The translations under genes were made by a program, and so were the position numbers. 64,000 nt of DNA from Haemophilus haemolyticus (lineage in GTDB: Bacteria; Pseudomonadota; Gammaproteobacteria; Enterobacterales; Pasteurellaceae): the NCBI RefSeq assembly GCF_003493605.1, contig NZ_QQKA01000007.1, positions 1 to 64,000 of the forward strand. The letters run 5' to 3'. Below the pieces are notes generated by a model, which saw only the letters and a program-made list of their open reading frames with translations, ran no database searches and was not told the DNA's origin. Shown in pieces: positions 1 through 9,844 of this stretch (within the stretch, counting starts at the first letter, position 1; the number at the start of each line of letters is the position of its first letter).

Positions 1-127
1 AACTATTTTTACCATTTTGAAGATAAAATTCGATGACTTGTTGCTTGAAAAGAAAATTGTATTTGGTCATAAAAAATCTGCACCTTAGTGAGTTGGTTAT
101 TTAGTCCAACTTTTGGGGTGCAGATCA
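1..127 (-). mobile_element. Left end of an IS3-family insertion sequence (partial)
   Basis: Read on the minus strand, the segment begins at about 127 with TGATCTGCACCCCAAAAGTT. This is the kind of terminal inverted repeat seen in the IS3 family, where ends often read TGAACTGCCCCCAAAAGTTG. About 55 bases further in, an orfA-type transposase frame starts. The element runs off the left edge, so its far end, target duplication and integrity cannot be judged. It sits about 85 bp upstream of the tyrP-like permease and ends before that gene's promoter. The family call rests on both the end sequence and the start of the protein. Confidence 0.7.
2..70 (-). CDS. IS3-family transposase OrfA, N-terminal fragment
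   Basis: Only the first 23 codons are in the window. They begin MTKYNFLFKQQVIEFYLQNG, the typical opening of the helix-turn-helix OrfA protein of IS3/IS150-group elements, where a basic KQQV.EFYL segment forms the first helix. OrfA binds the IS ends and is normally fused to the OrfB DDE integrase by programmed frameshifting. The start is the ATG whose complement lies at 68-70. Everything after residue 23 is outside the window, so I cannot say whether the copy is intact. Confidence 0.65.
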   Translation of the reverse strand, partial: MTKYNFLFKQQVIEFYLQNGKNS

Positions 128-156
128 AATGTCCCCTTTTTATCGATATAAATATA

Positions 157-184
157 TTGCACTTTCCTTTTGTACTACTATAAT
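157..184 (+). promoter_or_regulatory. Probable sigma-70 promoter of the tyrP-like gene
   Basis: A TTGCAC hexamer at 157-162 and a perfect TATAAT at 179-184 are separated by 16 bp, and the ATG follows 28 bp later. The -10 is ideal; the -35 matches the TTGACA consensus at three of six positions. It lies just outside the insertion-sequence end, so the gene probably keeps its own promoter. Confidence 0.6.
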
Positions 185-211
185 AGTGCAAATTTATTTT
201 AGAGGCATTTT

Positions 212-1468
212 ATGATACAACAAAAATCTCCTTCTCTCTTAGGCGGCGCAATGATCATTGCAGGTACAGCGATTGGTGCAGGCATGCTTGCTAACCCAAC
301 TTCAACGGCAGGTGTATGGTTTATCGGTTCAATTCTTGCTTTAATTTATACTTGGTTTTGTATGACGACATCAGGATTAATGATCCTAGAAGCTAATCTA
401 CATTATCCAACAGGTTCAAGTTTTGACACTATCGTTAAAGATTTATTAGGAAAAAGTTGGAATATTATCAACGGTCTTTCTGTTGCTTTCGTCTTGTATA
501 TTTTGACTTATGCCTACATAACCTCAGGCGGAGGCATTACACAGAATCTGCTCAACCAAGCATTCAGTTCTGCTGAAAGTGCGGTAGATATTGGGCGAAC
601 TTCAGGATCTTTAATTTTCTGCCTTATTCTTGCAGCCTTTGTATGGCTTTCAACCAAAGCAGTGGATCGTTTCACCACTGTATTGATTGTTGGAATGGTA
701 GTCGCTTTTTTCCTTTCTACTACCGGTTTATTAAGCTCTGTAAAAACAGAAGTTTTATTTAATACTGTTGCTGAGGGTGAACAAACATATTTACCTTATT
801 TATTCACCGCACTTCCAGTTTGCTTAGTGTCTTTTGGTTTCCATGGAAATGTACCGAGCCTTGTCAAATATTACGATCGTGATGGTCGCCGAGTCATGAA
901 ATCAATCTTCATCGGTACGGGATTAGCACTCGTAATTTATATTTTATGGCAACTTGCTGTGCAAGGTAATTTGCCACGCAACGAATTTGCTCCGGTAATT
1001 GAAAAAGGCGGCGATGTATCTGCATTACTAGAGGCTTTACATAAATATATTGAAGTGGAATACCTTTCCGTCGTATTAAATTTCTTTGCTTATATGGCAA
1101 TTTCTACTTCATTCTTAGGCGTCACTTTAGGGTTATTTGACTATATTGCGGATCTATTTAAATTTGACGATAGCTTGTTAGGACGAACAAAAACCACATT
1201 AGTGACATTTTTACCACCGCTATTATTAAGTTTACAATTCCCTTATGGCTTTGTGATTGCCATTGGTTATGCAGGATTAGCAGCTACCATTTGGGCTGCA
1301 ATCGTACCAGCACTTCTTGCCAGAGCAAGTCGTAAAAAATTCCCACAAGCGAGTTATAAAGTTTACGGTGGCAATTTTATGATTGGCTTTGTGATCTTAT
1401 TCGGTGTGTTAAATATTGTGGCACAAGTCGGTGCAAACTTAGGATGGTTTGCCAATTTCACAGGATAA
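212..1468 (+). CDS. tyrP: Aromatic amino acid permease, TyrP/Mtr type (HAAAP family)
   Basis: A 418-aa inner-membrane transporter of the hydroxy/aromatic amino acid permease family, which imports tyrosine, tryptophan or phenylalanine by proton symport. The start GGAMIIAGTAIGAGMLANPT (residues 11-30) is the glycine-rich first transmembrane segment of the family, and about eleven hydrophobic segments follow to the C-terminus. An AGAGGC Shine-Dalgarno lies before the ATG. It is monocistronic, with its own promoter and a rho-independent terminator at 1486-1511. H. influenzae carries more than one TyrP-like permease, so the exact substrate is not certain. Confidence 0.85.
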   Translation: MIQQKSPSLLGGAMIIAGTAIGAGMLANPTSTAGVWFIGSILALIYTWFCMTTSGLMILEANLHYPTGSSFDTIVKDLLGKSWNIINGLSVAFVLYILTYAYITSGGGITQNLLNQAFSSAESAVDIGRTSGSLIFCLILAAFVWLSTKAVDRFTTVLIVGMVVAFFLSTTGLLSSVKTEVLFNTVAEGEQTYLPYLFTALPVCLVSFGFHGNVPSLVKYYDRDGRRVMKSIFIGTGLALVIYILWQLAVQGNLPRNEFAPVIEKGGDVSALLEALHKYIEVEYLSVVLNFFAYMAISTSFLGVTLGLFDYIADLFKFDDSLLGRTKTTLVTFLPPLLLSLQFPYGFVIAIGYAGLAATIWAAIVPALLARASRKKFPQASYKVYGGNFMIGFVILFGVLNIVAQVGANLGWFANFTG

Positions 1469-1485
1469 GTTTTACTCGATACAAT

Positions 1486-1511
1486 AAGGGCGTATATCAT
1501 GCGCCCTTTTT
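1486..1511 (+). terminator. Rho-independent terminator after tyrP
   Basis: AAGGGCG at 1486-1492 pairs with CGCCCTT at 1502-1508, giving a 7-bp stem that runs into five T residues. Confidence 0.8.
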
Positions 1512-1532
1512 ATTTGTAATATAGGATACGAG

Positions 1533-2297
1533 ATGAATAATAAAACTAGCGTTTATGACAAAGAAAACTTCTTTGAGCTTTATCAGAAACTCCGCGCAAA
1601 TCCAATTAGTCTCAATGAAATTGTCGAAAAGCCGACCATGCTCTCACTGTTGCCTGATTTAAAAGGGAAAAAATTACTCGATTTAGGCTGTGGTACAGGA
1701 GGACATTTACAACTTTATTTAGAACGAGGGGCAGCTAAAGTAATTGGAACCGATCTTTCCGAAAAAATGCTCGAACAAGCAGAAAAAGATCTGCAAAAGT
1801 GCGGCCAATTTTCTGGATGTTTTTCGTTATATCAGTTACCAATGGAAAAATTAGCTGAGTTACCAAAACGTCATTTTGATGTAATTACTAGCTCTTTCGC
1901 CTTTCATTATATTGAAAATTTTCCGGCATTATTATCAACTATCTATGACAAACTCTCGTCTAATGGCATATTGGTTTTCTCACAAGAACATCCGATAACC
2001 ACTTGCCACAAAGAAGGGGGGCGCTGGGAAAAAAATGACAAAAAACAGCAAGTCGCTTATCGTTTAAATCATTATCGAGAAGAGGGCGAACGCAATAGAA
2101 ATTGGTTTAAACAACCTTTTCAAACCTATCATCGAACAACTGCGACAATTATCAATAATTTAATTCATGCAGGGTTTCAAATCGAGCAAATGGAAGAACC
2201 CATGCTTGCTGACCAACCTCAATGGCATAATGAATTTAAAGATTTATCACACCGCCCGCCATTGTTATTTATCAAAGCAAGAAAAGTGGAGAAATAA
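1533..2297 (+). CDS. SAM-dependent class I methyltransferase
   Basis: A 254-aa soluble protein with a class I methyltransferase fold. LLDLGCGTGGHLQLYLERGA (about residues 48-67) is motif I, the glycine-rich loop that binds S-adenosylmethionine. VIGTDLSEKML follows as the acidic motif II, and FDVITSSFAFHYI (about 115-127) resembles motif IV. The substrate cannot be read from the sequence; the closest general class is UbiE/Methyltransf_11-like. It stands alone between the tyrP terminator and the rpsB leader. The start ATG follows GGATACGAG. Confidence 0.8.
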   Translation: MNNKTSVYDKENFFELYQKLRANPISLNEIVEKPTMLSLLPDLKGKKLLDLGCGTGGHLQLYLERGAAKVIGTDLSEKMLEQAEKDLQKCGQFSGCFSLYQLPMEKLAELPKRHFDVITSSFAFHYIENFPALLSTIYDKLSSNGILVFSQEHPITTCHKEGGRWEKNDKKQQVAYRLNHYREEGERNRNWFKQPFQTYHRTTATIINNLIHAGFQIEQMEEPMLADQPQWHNEFKDLSHRPPLLFIKARKVEK

Positions 2298-2331
2298 ACA
2301 AAATAAACTAGTTTTTAACCGCACTTTATGG

Positions 2332-2337
2332 TATAAA
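2332..2337 (+). promoter_or_regulatory. Possible -10 element of the rpsB-tsf promoter
   Basis: TGGTATAAA at 2329-2337 resembles an extended -10. It directly follows an uptake sequence (ACCGCACTT at 2318-2326) that would lie in the -10/-35 spacer. No good -35 is visible, so the call is tentative. Confidence 0.4.
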
Positions 2338-2392
2338 TCGCCCCGCTGTTTTTGCCTTTCAAAAGCAGCTTTTTAATTACTAACAACACACA

Positions 2393-2474
2393 CATATCAA
2401 CAAGGCTTAATCGGGGTGCCAAACGGTCGATTAGCTGATATGTGGAGGCTCAACCCCAACAAAAGGAAAATATT
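2393..2474 (+). promoter_or_regulatory. rpsB leader: probable S2 autoregulatory structure
   Basis: The untranslated region before rpsB folds into nested pairings visible by eye. CATATCA (2393-2399) pairs with TGATATG (2436-2442). TAATCG (2408-2413) pairs with CGATTA (2428-2433). GGGGT in the loop (2413-2417) can pair with ACCCC (2453-2457) near the Shine-Dalgarno, which would form a pseudoknot. In E. coli the rpsB leader is a conserved target for feedback repression by ribosomal protein S2. The same role here is inferred from position and structure. Confidence 0.65.
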
Positions 2475-3197
2475 ATGGCACAAGTTTCAATGCGCGACAT
2501 GATCAACGCGGGCGTACACTTCGGACACCAAACTCGTTACTGGAACCCACAAATGAAACCTTTCATTTTTGGTGCTCGTAACGGTGTTCACATCATCAAC
2601 CTTGAAAAAACTTTACCTTTATTCAACGAAGCTTTAGCGGAATTAACCCGTATTGCTAGCAACAACGGTAAAGTATTATTCGTTGGTACAAAACGTGCAG
2701 CGTCTGAAGCAGTTCAAGCAGCAGCATTAGATTGTCAGCAATATTATGTAAACCACCGTTGGTTAGGTGGTATGTTGACTAACTGGAAAACCGTTCGTCA
2801 ATCAATTAAACGTTTAAAAGATTTAGAAACTCAATCTCAAGACGGTACTTTTGATAAATTAACCAAAAAAGAAGCGTTAATGCGTACCCGTGAGATGGAA
2901 AAACTTGAATTAAGCCTTGGCGGTATCAAGGATATGGGCGGCTTACCAGATGCATTATTTGTTATCGGTGCAGATCACGAACATATCGCAGTTAAAGAAG
3001 CAAACAACCTAGGTATTCCTGTATTTGCTATCGTTGATACTAACTCAACTCCAGCTGGCGTAGATTTCGTTATCCCAGGTAACGATGATGCAACTCGTGC
3101 TATCCAACTTTACGTTTCTGCAGCTGCAGCAGCGGTTAAAGAAGGTCGTGGTAACGAAGCTCAAGTTGCTGAAGAATTAGCAGCTGACGCAGAATAA
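2475..3197 (+). CDS. rpsB: 30S ribosomal protein S2
   Basis: A 240-aa S2 protein beginning [20 protein letters not shown], close to the E. coli N-terminus and of normal length. S2 joins the head/body junction of the small subunit late in assembly, binds with S1, and represses its own mRNA. A longer in-frame reading begins at 2442, but it would add 11 residues absent from the family and would sit inside the structured leader. The ATG at 2475 is preceded by AAAGGAAAA, so that start was chosen. It is co-oriented with tsf, with an attenuator-like hairpin between them. Confidence 0.97.
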   Translation: MAQVSMRDMINAGVHFGHQTRYWNPQMKPFIFGARNGVHIINLEKTLPLFNEALAELTRIASNNGKVLFVGTKRAASEAVQAAALDCQQYYVNHRWLGGMLTNWKTVRQSIKRLKDLETQSQDGTFDKLTKKEALMRTREMEKLELSLGGIKDMGGLPDALFVIGADHEHIAVKEANNLGIPVFAIVDTNSTPAGVDFVIPGNDDATRAIQLYVSAAAAAVKEGRGNEAQVAEELAADAE

Positions 3198-3248
3198 TTT
3201 AAGTTTTGCAGTAAGGCGAAGCCCTTAATAATCAAACGATTAATTGGC

Positions 3249-3279
3249 ATAGGGGCTAAAGTTTAGCCCCTATATTTTT
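3249..3279 (+). terminator. Attenuator/terminator between rpsB and tsf
   Basis: ATAGGGGCT at 3249-3257 pairs with AGCCCCTAT at 3265-3273 and a T-rich run follows. It lies between two genes that form one operon in E. coli, where a similar partial terminator lowers tsf relative to rpsB. An uptake sequence (3286-3294) lies just after it. Confidence 0.75.
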
Positions 3280-3330
3280 ATCTAAAAGTGCGGTCAAAAT
3301 AAATCGTACTTTCGACAGAGGATTTTTAAA

Positions 3331-4182
3331 ATGGCTGAAATCACAGCATCATTAGTAAAAGAACTTCGTGAACGTACCGGTGCCGGTATGATGGAATGTA
3401 AAAAAGCATTAGTTGAAGCAAACGGTGATATCGAGTTAGCAATCGACAACATGCGTAAATCTGGTCAAGCTAAAGCAGCTAAAAAAGCAGGCCGTGTTGC
3501 AGCTGAAGGTGTTATCCTTGCTCGTGTAGAAAATGGTTTCGGTGTATTAGTTGAAATGAACTGTGAAACTGACTTCGTAGCAAAAGATGCTGGCTTCTTA
3601 GGTTTAGCAAACGAAGTAGCTGATTTTGCAGCAGCACACAAAGGTACTACTATCGAAGCGTTACAAGCACAATTTGAAGAAAAACGTGCTGCATTAGTGG
3701 CTAAAATCGGTGAGAACATGAACATCCGTCGTGTTGCTTACTTAGATGGTCAAGTTATTGCTCAATACTTACACGGTGCGAAAATCGGTGTGTTAGTTGC
3801 GGGTGAAGGTTCAGCTGATGAACTTAAAAAAGTGGCAATGCATGTAGCGGCATCTAAACCAGAATTCGTAAACCCAGAAGATGTACCTGCAGAAATAGTT
3901 GAACACGAACGCCAAATCCAAATCGACATCGCAGTTAACTCTGGCAAACCAAAAGAAATCGCAGAGAAAATGGTTGAAGGTCGTATGAAGAAATTCACTG
4001 GTGAAGTTTCATTAACTGGCCAACCATTCGTAATGGATCCTTCTGTATCTGTAGGTGACTTCTTAAAATCAGTAAACACTTCAGTTTCTAACTTCATCCG
4101 TTTAGAAGTTGGTGAAGGTATTGAGAAAAAAGAAGAAGACTTTGCTGCTGAAGTAGCAAAAATCACTGGCGGTAACGCGTAA
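3331..4182 (+). CDS. tsf: Elongation factor Ts
   Basis: A 283-aa elongation factor Ts, the nucleotide-exchange factor that reloads EF-Tu with GTP. The N-terminal UBA-like domain ([19 protein letters not shown], residues 9-27) and the [12 protein letters not shown] segment (about 74-85) that contacts EF-Tu are both intact. Length matches the family. GAGG lies upstream of the ATG. It follows rpsB in the usual operon, and a strong terminator follows at 4207-4239. Confidence 0.97.
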   Translation: MAEITASLVKELRERTGAGMMECKKALVEANGDIELAIDNMRKSGQAKAAKKAGRVAAEGVILARVENGFGVLVEMNCETDFVAKDAGFLGLANEVADFAAAHKGTTIEALQAQFEEKRAALVAKIGENMNIRRVAYLDGQVIAQYLHGAKIGVLVAGEGSADELKKVAMHVAASKPEFVNPEDVPAEIVEHERQIQIDIAVNSGKPKEIAEKMVEGRMKKFTGEVSLTGQPFVMDPSVSVGDFLKSVNTSVSNFIRLEVGEGIEKKEEDFAAEVAKITGGNA

Positions 4183-4206
4183 TTCTTTAAAGATAACGAT
4201 ATGTTA

Positions 4207-4239
4207 ATAAGCCCAACTTAAGTTGGGCTTATTTGTTTT
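4207..4239 (+). terminator. Strong terminator after tsf
   Basis: A perfect 13-bp palindrome, ATAAGCCCAACTT (4207-4219) against AAGTTGGGCTTAT (4220-4232), is followed by TTGTTTTA. It ends the rpsB-tsf transcript before the convergent lpxD. Confidence 0.85.
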
Positions 4240-4296
4240 ATAGGATAAGCTGCTTAATTAACGGGCTTAAACTTTTTTAGTTACGTTTAGTAAAAT

Positions 4297-4340
4297 AAAA
4301 AATCCACACTTTAATAGTAAACTTTTAAAATATGGATTTT
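4297..4340 (-). terminator. Possible terminator of the lpxD transcript
   Basis: On the minus strand AAAATCCA (4340-4333) can pair with TGGATTTT (4306-4299), followed by more T residues. The loop is long (26 nt), so the structure is weaker than the neighbouring tsf terminator. Confidence 0.45.
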
Positions 4341-4361
4341 GTAATAAAATTTCAGAAGAAA

Positions 4362-5387
4362 TTAAGAAATTTTCTTTTCTAACGCTTTTAAACGTTTATT
4401 TATTCCATCAATACCTAACGTCAATGCCGCTGTTTTACGCCATTCTTTATTCGTTTGCAATGGAATACCAGAGGAATATATGCCAGGCTCTGTAATTGGG
4501 CGCATAACCATTCCCATTCCAGTAATCGTGACTTTATCACAAATTTCCATATGGCCATTAATCACACTTGCACCACCAATTAAGCAATAGCGCCCAACTG
4601 TCAAACTACCCGCCATGATAACGCCACCCGCAACCGCTGTACCAGTGCCGATATGAACATTATGTGCAATTTGACAAAGGTTATCGATAATCACGTTATC
4701 TTCAATAATCGTTGCGTCTAATGCGCCTCTATCGATACAGGTATTCGCACCAATCTCAACGTTATTACCAATTATTACTTGCCCTACTTGTGGAATTTTA
4801 ACCCAACGACCACGATCATTTGCGTAACCAAAACCATCACTACCGATGACTGTTCCTGATTGAATTAAGCAATTAGTGCCAATCTCAACGTTATGGTAAA
4901 CAGTTACATTAGCCCAAAGTTGAGTGTCTGAACCGATCTTGGTATTTTTACCAACAAAGCAATTTGCACCAATGATCACGTTATCACCAAGTACAACACC
5001 TTCTTCAATCACTGCGTTCGCACCAATAGATACATTTTCGCCCAATAAAACACCATCAAAAATGACCGCACTTTTTTCGATTCCTTTTGCCGCTTTTGGT
5101 GTGCTATCCATATATTGAGCCAAAATTGCATAAGCTACATAAGGATCTTTCACAATAAGTAAATTGCTTTCTGAAGAACAGTGTGCAACATCCTCTTCAG
5201 AAACAACCAAAATTCCTGCTTTAGAATCTTTCAATAATGCACGAAATTTTGAATTAGAAATAAAAGTAAGTTGATTTGATTGGGCTTTATCGAGTGGGGC
5301 GATATTCTCAACAACAACATCGGCGTTACCGCGAACGGTAGCGCCGATTTGAGTTGCCAATTCTTGTAAAGAATAGGATTTTTGCAT
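4362..5387 (-). CDS. lpxD: UDP-3-O-(3-hydroxymyristoyl)glucosamine N-acyltransferase
   Basis: A 341-aa LpxD, the third enzyme of lipid A synthesis; it transfers a 3-hydroxyacyl chain from ACP to the 2-amino group of UDP-3-O-acylglucosamine. After an N-terminal uridine-binding domain (about 1-100), residues about 105-300 are a left-handed beta helix made of hexapeptide repeats ([30 protein letters not shown] and so on). The [16 protein letters not shown] stretch contains the histidine region expected to be catalytic. It is the last gene of the minus-strand envelope cluster, 12 bp after skp. Confidence 0.96.
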   Translation of the reverse strand: MQKSYSLQELATQIGATVRGNADVVVENIAPLDKAQSNQLTFISNSKFRALLKDSKAGILVVSEEDVAHCSSESNLLIVKDPYVAYAILAQYMDSTPKAAKGIEKSAVIFDGVLLGENVSIGANAVIEEGVVLGDNVIIGANCFVGKNTKIGSDTQLWANVTVYHNVEIGTNCLIQSGTVIGSDGFGYANDRGRWVKIPQVGQVIIGNNVEIGANTCIDRGALDATIIEDNVIIDNLCQIAHNVHIGTGTAVAGGVIMAGSLTVGRYCLIGGASVINGHMEICDKVTITGMGMVMRPITEPGIYSSGIPLQTNKEWRKTAALTLGIDGINKRLKALEKKIS

Positions 5388-5399
5388 TATGAGAACCTA

Positions 5400-5993
5400 T
5401 TATTTTTTCTCTTGAGCTTTTTCAGAAGCAGGGATAGATTTTAATACTTCTTCTGTGATGTCTTTACCCTCTACCGCAAACACAACTGAATTTGCATCAA
5501 GCACATAAGTATAACCTTTCGCTTTTGCTAAATTATTTGTAGCAGTTTGAATACTATCTAATAATTTACCACGCTCTTCTGCTTGACGTTTTTCATTTTG
5601 CGCTTGGAATTCTTGAACTTTTTTATCTTGTTCTTGCATCAATTTTTGTAATTCAGCATCTTCAGCCGCGCCTAATTTATTAATTTCCTCTTGGCGTTTT
5701 TGAATATCTGCTTGGCGTAGGCGAGGTGCATCTTTTTCCAAAGCCGCAACTTTTGCTTCTACTTTTTTACGAGCAGCTGCAATTTTATCATCAACTTCTT
5801 TCTTGCTTGCTGCTAATTTTTCAGCTACAGGTTTAAATTCAGCATCAAGTTTATCCGCTACAGCTTGACGGTCTGGGTGATGTTGAAAAATATAACCTGC
5901 ATTAATGAAAGCAATTTTTTCTTCAGCTGCAGCATAGCCTGAAGCAAGTGCGATACCTAAAGCAAGTGCGGTTACTTTTGCGATGTTTTTCAT
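5400..5993 (-). CDS. skp: Periplasmic chaperone Skp/OmpH
   Basis: A 197-aa exported protein with a signal peptide (MKNIAKVTALALGIALASGY, cut after about AAA at 21-23). The body is long charged helices (EKLAASKKEVDDKIAAARKK onward) that form the tentacles of the trimeric Skp jellyfish. Skp holds unfolded outer-membrane proteins in the periplasm and delivers them to BamA. The bamA-skp-lpxD order is conserved in gammaproteobacteria. It is somewhat longer than E. coli Skp, with extra length in the helical arms and a lysine-rich tail. Confidence 0.93.
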   Translation of the reverse strand: MKNIAKVTALALGIALASGYAAAEEKIAFINAGYIFQHHPDRQAVADKLDAEFKPVAEKLAASKKEVDDKIAAARKKVEAKVAALEKDAPRLRQADIQKRQEEINKLGAAEDAELQKLMQEQDKKVQEFQAQNEKRQAEERGKLLDSIQTATNNLAKAKGYTYVLDANSVVFAVEGKDITEEVLKSIPASEKAQEKK

Positions 5994-6034
5994 TTGATAA
6001 AGATCCTTAATTAAATTGTGGTTAGTTTAGTATT

Positions 6035-6063
6035 TTCTCTGCCTAACAAAATTAGGCAGAGAA
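6035..6063 (-). other. Perfect 12-bp hairpin between bamA and skp
   Basis: TTCTCTGCCTAA (6035-6046) and TTAGGCAGAGAA (6052-6063) form a perfect inverted repeat with a 5-nt loop. There is no T-run on either side, so it is not a simple terminator. It may protect or process the mRNA between the two cistrons; that is an inference from position only. Confidence 0.6.
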
Positions 6064-6105
6064 TGTTATCTTTGACATTCGAATGATGAAAAAAGTTCAA
6101 TCTAA

Positions 6106-8484
6106 TTAGAAAGAACCACCAATACTAAATTGGAATTGTTCTACATCATCATTTTCATATTTTTTGATCGGTTTAGCATAAGAGAACACTAACGGTCCAA
6201 TAGGTGATTGCCATTGGAAGCCTACCCCTGCAGATGCACGAACTCGACTAGCTTTTCCATAATCAGGTAAATTTAACGCAGCAATACTTGCGTCTAATGC
6301 TTTATCGGATTTCCATTTTGTATTCCACACACTTGCTGCATCCACAAATAATGAAGTTCTAACAGAGTTTTGGCTTTTATCACCGACAAATGGAGTTGGC
6401 ACAATTAACTCTGCACTAGCTGTAGCTATTGCATTACCACCCACAACATCTGTGCTTGGTATCCATTTATTTTGGGTTGGATTTAAATAAATAGCATTCG
6501 GTCCAACAGCACCATATGCAAATCCACGTAAAGAGCCAATACCACCCGCAGTATAATATTGATAGAATGGCAAGCGTTTGTTACCAAATCCATTTGCATA
6601 GCCAACAGATGCTTTTGCCGACATTACCCAACGGTGATCTCTGTCTAATGGGTAGAAACCTTGTACATCTGCACTTAGTTTATAGTATTTGTTATCAGAA
6701 CCAGGAATCGTAACTCGTCCACCAAGACTTGCTTTAACCCCTTTAGTTGGGAAATATCCTCTATTGAGACTGTTATAGTTCCAACCAAATGAGAAATCAA
6801 AGTCGTTTGTTTTAATGGCATTTCCATTAAAGTTCATTGATTGCATATATAAATCACGACTATATTCTCTTGCGAAGTTACTAATTTTATTATAGGTATA
6901 ACCTAATCCTACATAGTAAGAGTTATTTTCATTTACAGGGAAACCTAAAGTGACATTACCACCGTAAGTCGTACGTTTATAATTAGAAGATGTATCACTT
7001 TTAGAGTTATCATAGTTTTCAAAGAAAACATTTCCACCAAGACTTACGCCATCTTTAGTAAAGTAGGGTTCGGTATAACCTAAATTGACACTAGTACCAT
7101 AATCATTTTTCGTACCAGCTATACTTACTGCTGCCCCTGTTCCCAAGAAATTATCTTGTTTAACACTAGTTTGATAGCTAATACCACTTTCTGTGCCGTA
7201 ACCAATACCAAAGTTGATACTACCTGTATTACGCTCTTTAACTTTATACACGACATCTACTTCATCATCCGTACCTTTTACAGGATCAATTCGATTTTCT
7301 ACGGTTTCGAAGAATCCTGTACGATCTAAACGGATTTTACCTAACTCAACTAATTGCGAGTTATACCACGCCCCTTCTTGTTGGCGCATTTCTTGACGTA
7401 AAGTACTATCTGCTGAAACAGTATTTCCTTCAAAGCGTAGTTGACGAACAGTTAAACGTCGACCAGCATCAACAACAAAAGTAATTGCTAAGGTTTTATT
7501 CGCATCATCAAAATCAGGTACTGCATTCACCGTTGCACTACCGTAACCACGTTCACCCAATTTTGCTTTAATCGCATTTTCAACATCGGCGATATCACTG
7601 CGACGGAAAGTATCATTTAAATGTAATGAAGAAAGCAAAGGTTCAAGTTCAGAAGCCATACCGCCCACATTACCAACAATGCGAGCACTTCGAAGGTCAT
7701 ACTGTAAACCTTCATTTACATCAATGGTTACATTTACTTTCGTTTTTTCATCATTTAGCTGAACATCAGTTTTTGTGATTTGTGCTTTGGCATAACCATT
7801 ATTTAAATAATAATCACGAATTGACTGTAAATCTTTCTCGAACTGAGCGCCTTCAAATTTATTACCCCATAATTTCCACCAAGAATCAGGTTGTAATTCC
7901 ATTTGCTCTTGCAACGTGCTGCTACTAACAGATTCATTACCATTGAAAGTTAATGATGCTAATTTTGCTGTATCATCTTCATTAATCTGAATTAAAATTT
8001 CAGCGCGATTATTTGGTAACGTATTGACAATAGGTTCAACTGTTGCGTTATAGCGACCTACACTTGCATAGTGCTCTTTTACACTTTTGGCAAATTCATT
8101 TAATTTTTCTCGAATTAAAACATCACCAACTTTAAAACCGTTAGCATCTAAGTTTTGTTTAAGTGCTTCAGTTGGAATAACAGAGTTACCTTTGATTTTA
8201 ACATCTGAAATGATCGATTTAGCCACAACGCTAACAACAAGCACATCGCCTTCTTGATGCGCATTCACATCATCGAATCGACCACTTACGAATAAAGAGC
8301 GGACAATATTAGCCACATCATTGTCAGTCACACGCTGACCGGCACGAACAGGTAGACTTGCTCGGATTTGTTGTTCTAAGTCGCCTTGAACACCATTCAC
8401 ACGAATATCTTTTGCCACAAAAGGTGCGGCAAACACAGTCGTTGTCGTACCGAATAATAAACTTGCGATTAGAAGTTTTTTCAT
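6106..8484 (-). CDS. bamA: Outer-membrane assembly factor BamA (D15/Oma87)
   Basis: A 792-aa BamA, the central subunit of the BAM complex that folds beta-barrel proteins into the outer membrane; in Haemophilus it is the D15 protective surface antigen. The signal peptide is [20 protein letters not shown]. Five POTRA repeats occupy about residues 20-420, and a 16-strand barrel follows with the GIGSLRGF segment, the conserved RGF loop, near residue 655, ending in a C-terminal phenylalanine. A longer in-frame start at 8535 would put a 17-residue non-signal extension in front. The ATG at 8484 has AGGATACAATCG upstream, so it was preferred. Confidence 0.95.
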   Translation of the reverse strand: MKKLLIASLLFGTTTTVFAAPFVAKDIRVNGVQGDLEQQIRASLPVRAGQRVTDNDVANIVRSLFVSGRFDDVNAHQEGDVLVVSVVAKSIISDVKIKGNSVIPTEALKQNLDANGFKVGDVLIREKLNEFAKSVKEHYASVGRYNATVEPIVNTLPNNRAEILIQINEDDTAKLASLTFNGNESVSSSTLQEQMELQPDSWWKLWGNKFEGAQFEKDLQSIRDYYLNNGYAKAQITKTDVQLNDEKTKVNVTIDVNEGLQYDLRSARIVGNVGGMASELEPLLSSLHLNDTFRRSDIADVENAIKAKLGERGYGSATVNAVPDFDDANKTLAITFVVDAGRRLTVRQLRFEGNTVSADSTLRQEMRQQEGAWYNSQLVELGKIRLDRTGFFETVENRIDPVKGTDDEVDVVYKVKERNTGSINFGIGYGTESGISYQTSVKQDNFLGTGAAVSIAGTKNDYGTSVNLGYTEPYFTKDGVSLGGNVFFENYDNSKSDTSSNYKRTTYGGNVTLGFPVNENNSYYVGLGYTYNKISNFAREYSRDLYMQSMNFNGNAIKTNDFDFSFGWNYNSLNRGYFPTKGVKASLGGRVTIPGSDNKYYKLSADVQGFYPLDRDHRWVMSAKASVGYANGFGNKRLPFYQYYTAGGIGSLRGFAYGAVGPNAIYLNPTQNKWIPSTDVVGGNAIATASAELIVPTPFVGDKSQNSVRTSLFVDAASVWNTKWKSDKALDASIAALNLPDYGKASRVRASAGVGFQWQSPIGPLVFSYAKPIKKYENDDVEQFQFSIGGSF

Positions 8485-8503
8485 CGATTGTATCCTATAT
8501 AAA

Positions 8504-9835
8504 TTATAGACGTAAAAAATCATTAAATAATGCAAACACCGTTAAGCTTAATAACAGTGCTGCGCCAATTCGATAACAGATGCTTTGCACCCTCTCAGAA
8601 ACAGGTTTTCCTTTAACAGCTTCCATTGCTAAAAAAACTAAATGACCGCCATCCAATACAGGCAATGGGAATAAATTCATAATGCCTAAATTAACACTAA
8701 TCAATGCCATAAAACTTAAAAAATACACCAATCCAATATTAGCGGATGCACCAGCACCTTTAGCAATAGAAATTGGGCCGCTTAAATTGTTTAATGACAA
8801 ATCACCCGTGATTAACTTTCCTAACACCTTCAAGGTTAACACAGAAAGTTGGCCAGTCTTTTCAATGCCTTTTTGCAAAGAGTTAAGAATATCATATTTT
8901 AATTCAGTACGATATTCATCAGATAATTTTACGAAAGTTGGGCTTAAACCTACAAACCATTTTCCACTCTGATTACGCACTGGAGTAATAATTTTGTCAA
9001 GCGTTTCCCCATTACGTTCAACTTTAATAGAAAAAGATTCGCCTTGTTCGACCTGTTTTATAAAATCTTGCCAAGGAAGTGCGGTTAAATTTTCTTTTAA
9101 AATTTTATCACCGATTTGTAAACCTGCTTTCTCAGCTGGAGAATCTTGAACAACTTTAGAAAGCACCATTTCAACTTTAGGACGCATAGGCATAATCCCT
9201 AATGCCTCAAACGCACTTTCTTTTTCAGGATCAAAAGTCCAATTTGTAAGATTTAAAGTCCGCTGTTGTTCAATATTAGAACCAAAAGGAGAAAGGGTAA
9301 TTTCAACATTAGGCTCCCCCATTTTTGTGGCAAGTAGCATATTGATGGTTTCCCAATCTTGAGTTTCTTCGCCATCAACCGCTAGAATTTGTGTATTAGG
9401 TTCAATATGAGCTTGTGCTGCAATTGAACTTGGTGTTATTGATTCAATCACAGGTTTAACACTTGGCATTCCATAAAGGTAGATGACCCAATAGGCAAAA
9501 ATCGCGAAAATAAAATTTGCCAAAGGACCTGAAATAATCACAAATGCGCGTTGTAATACGCTTTTACTGTCAAATGCTTGTGGCTTTTGTTCAACTGGAA
9601 CCGATTCATTACGTCCATCAAGCATTTTTACATAACCGCCTAAAGGAATCATTGAAACCGCAAATTCTGTACCATACTTATCGATTCGTTTCCAAATTAC
9701 CTTACCAAAGCCAATTGAAAAACGATGGACTTTTATACCGCACTTTCTAGCAGCCCAAAAGTGACCATATTCGTGAACGGATACTAATACCGCAATAGCA
9801 ATGATAAAAGAACCTAGCGACCACAAAAATGACAT
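8504..9835 (-). CDS. rseP: Site-2 intramembrane protease RseP
   Basis: A 443-aa inner-membrane zinc metalloprotease that cuts anti-sigma factor RseA and remnant signal peptides within the membrane. HEYGH (residues 21-25) in the first transmembrane helix binds zinc, and LPVLDGGH near residue 390 supplies the third ligand. Between them are periplasmic PDZ domains (for example [20 protein letters not shown]). It sits between cdsA and bamA, the usual order. The distantly encoded sigma-E regulatory genes are not here, but rseC is at the right end of the window. Confidence 0.95.
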   Translation of the reverse strand: MSFLWSLGSFIIAIAVLVSVHEYGHFWAARKCGIKVHRFSIGFGKVIWKRIDKYGTEFAVSMIPLGGYVKMLDGRNESVPVEQKPQAFDSKSVLQRAFVIISGPLANFIFAIFAYWVIYLYGMPSVKPVIESITPSSIAAQAHIEPNTQILAVDGEETQDWETINMLLATKMGEPNVEITLSPFGSNIEQQRTLNLTNWTFDPEKESAFEALGIMPMRPKVEMVLSKVVQDSPAEKAGLQIGDKILKENLTALPWQDFIKQVEQGESFSIKVERNGETLDKIITPVRNQSGKWFVGLSPTFVKLSDEYRTELKYDILNSLQKGIEKTGQLSVLTLKVLGKLITGDLSLNNLSGPISIAKGAGASANIGLVYFLSFMALISVNLGIMNLFPLPVLDGGHLVFLAMEAVKGKPVSERVQSICYRIGAALLLSLTVFALFNDFLRL

Positions 9836-9844
9836 TCAGAATCC

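Noticed and set aside
2442-2474. An N-terminal extension of ribosomal protein S2
   Set aside because: The upstream in-frame ATG lies in the structured leader and adds residues unknown in the family. The ATG at 2475 has the better Shine-Dalgarno.
3465-4166. Open frames antisense to tsf (86 and 134 codons)
   Set aside because: They are Ser/Phe/Ala-rich mirror frames of a highly expressed gene with biased codons and have no ribosome-binding site.
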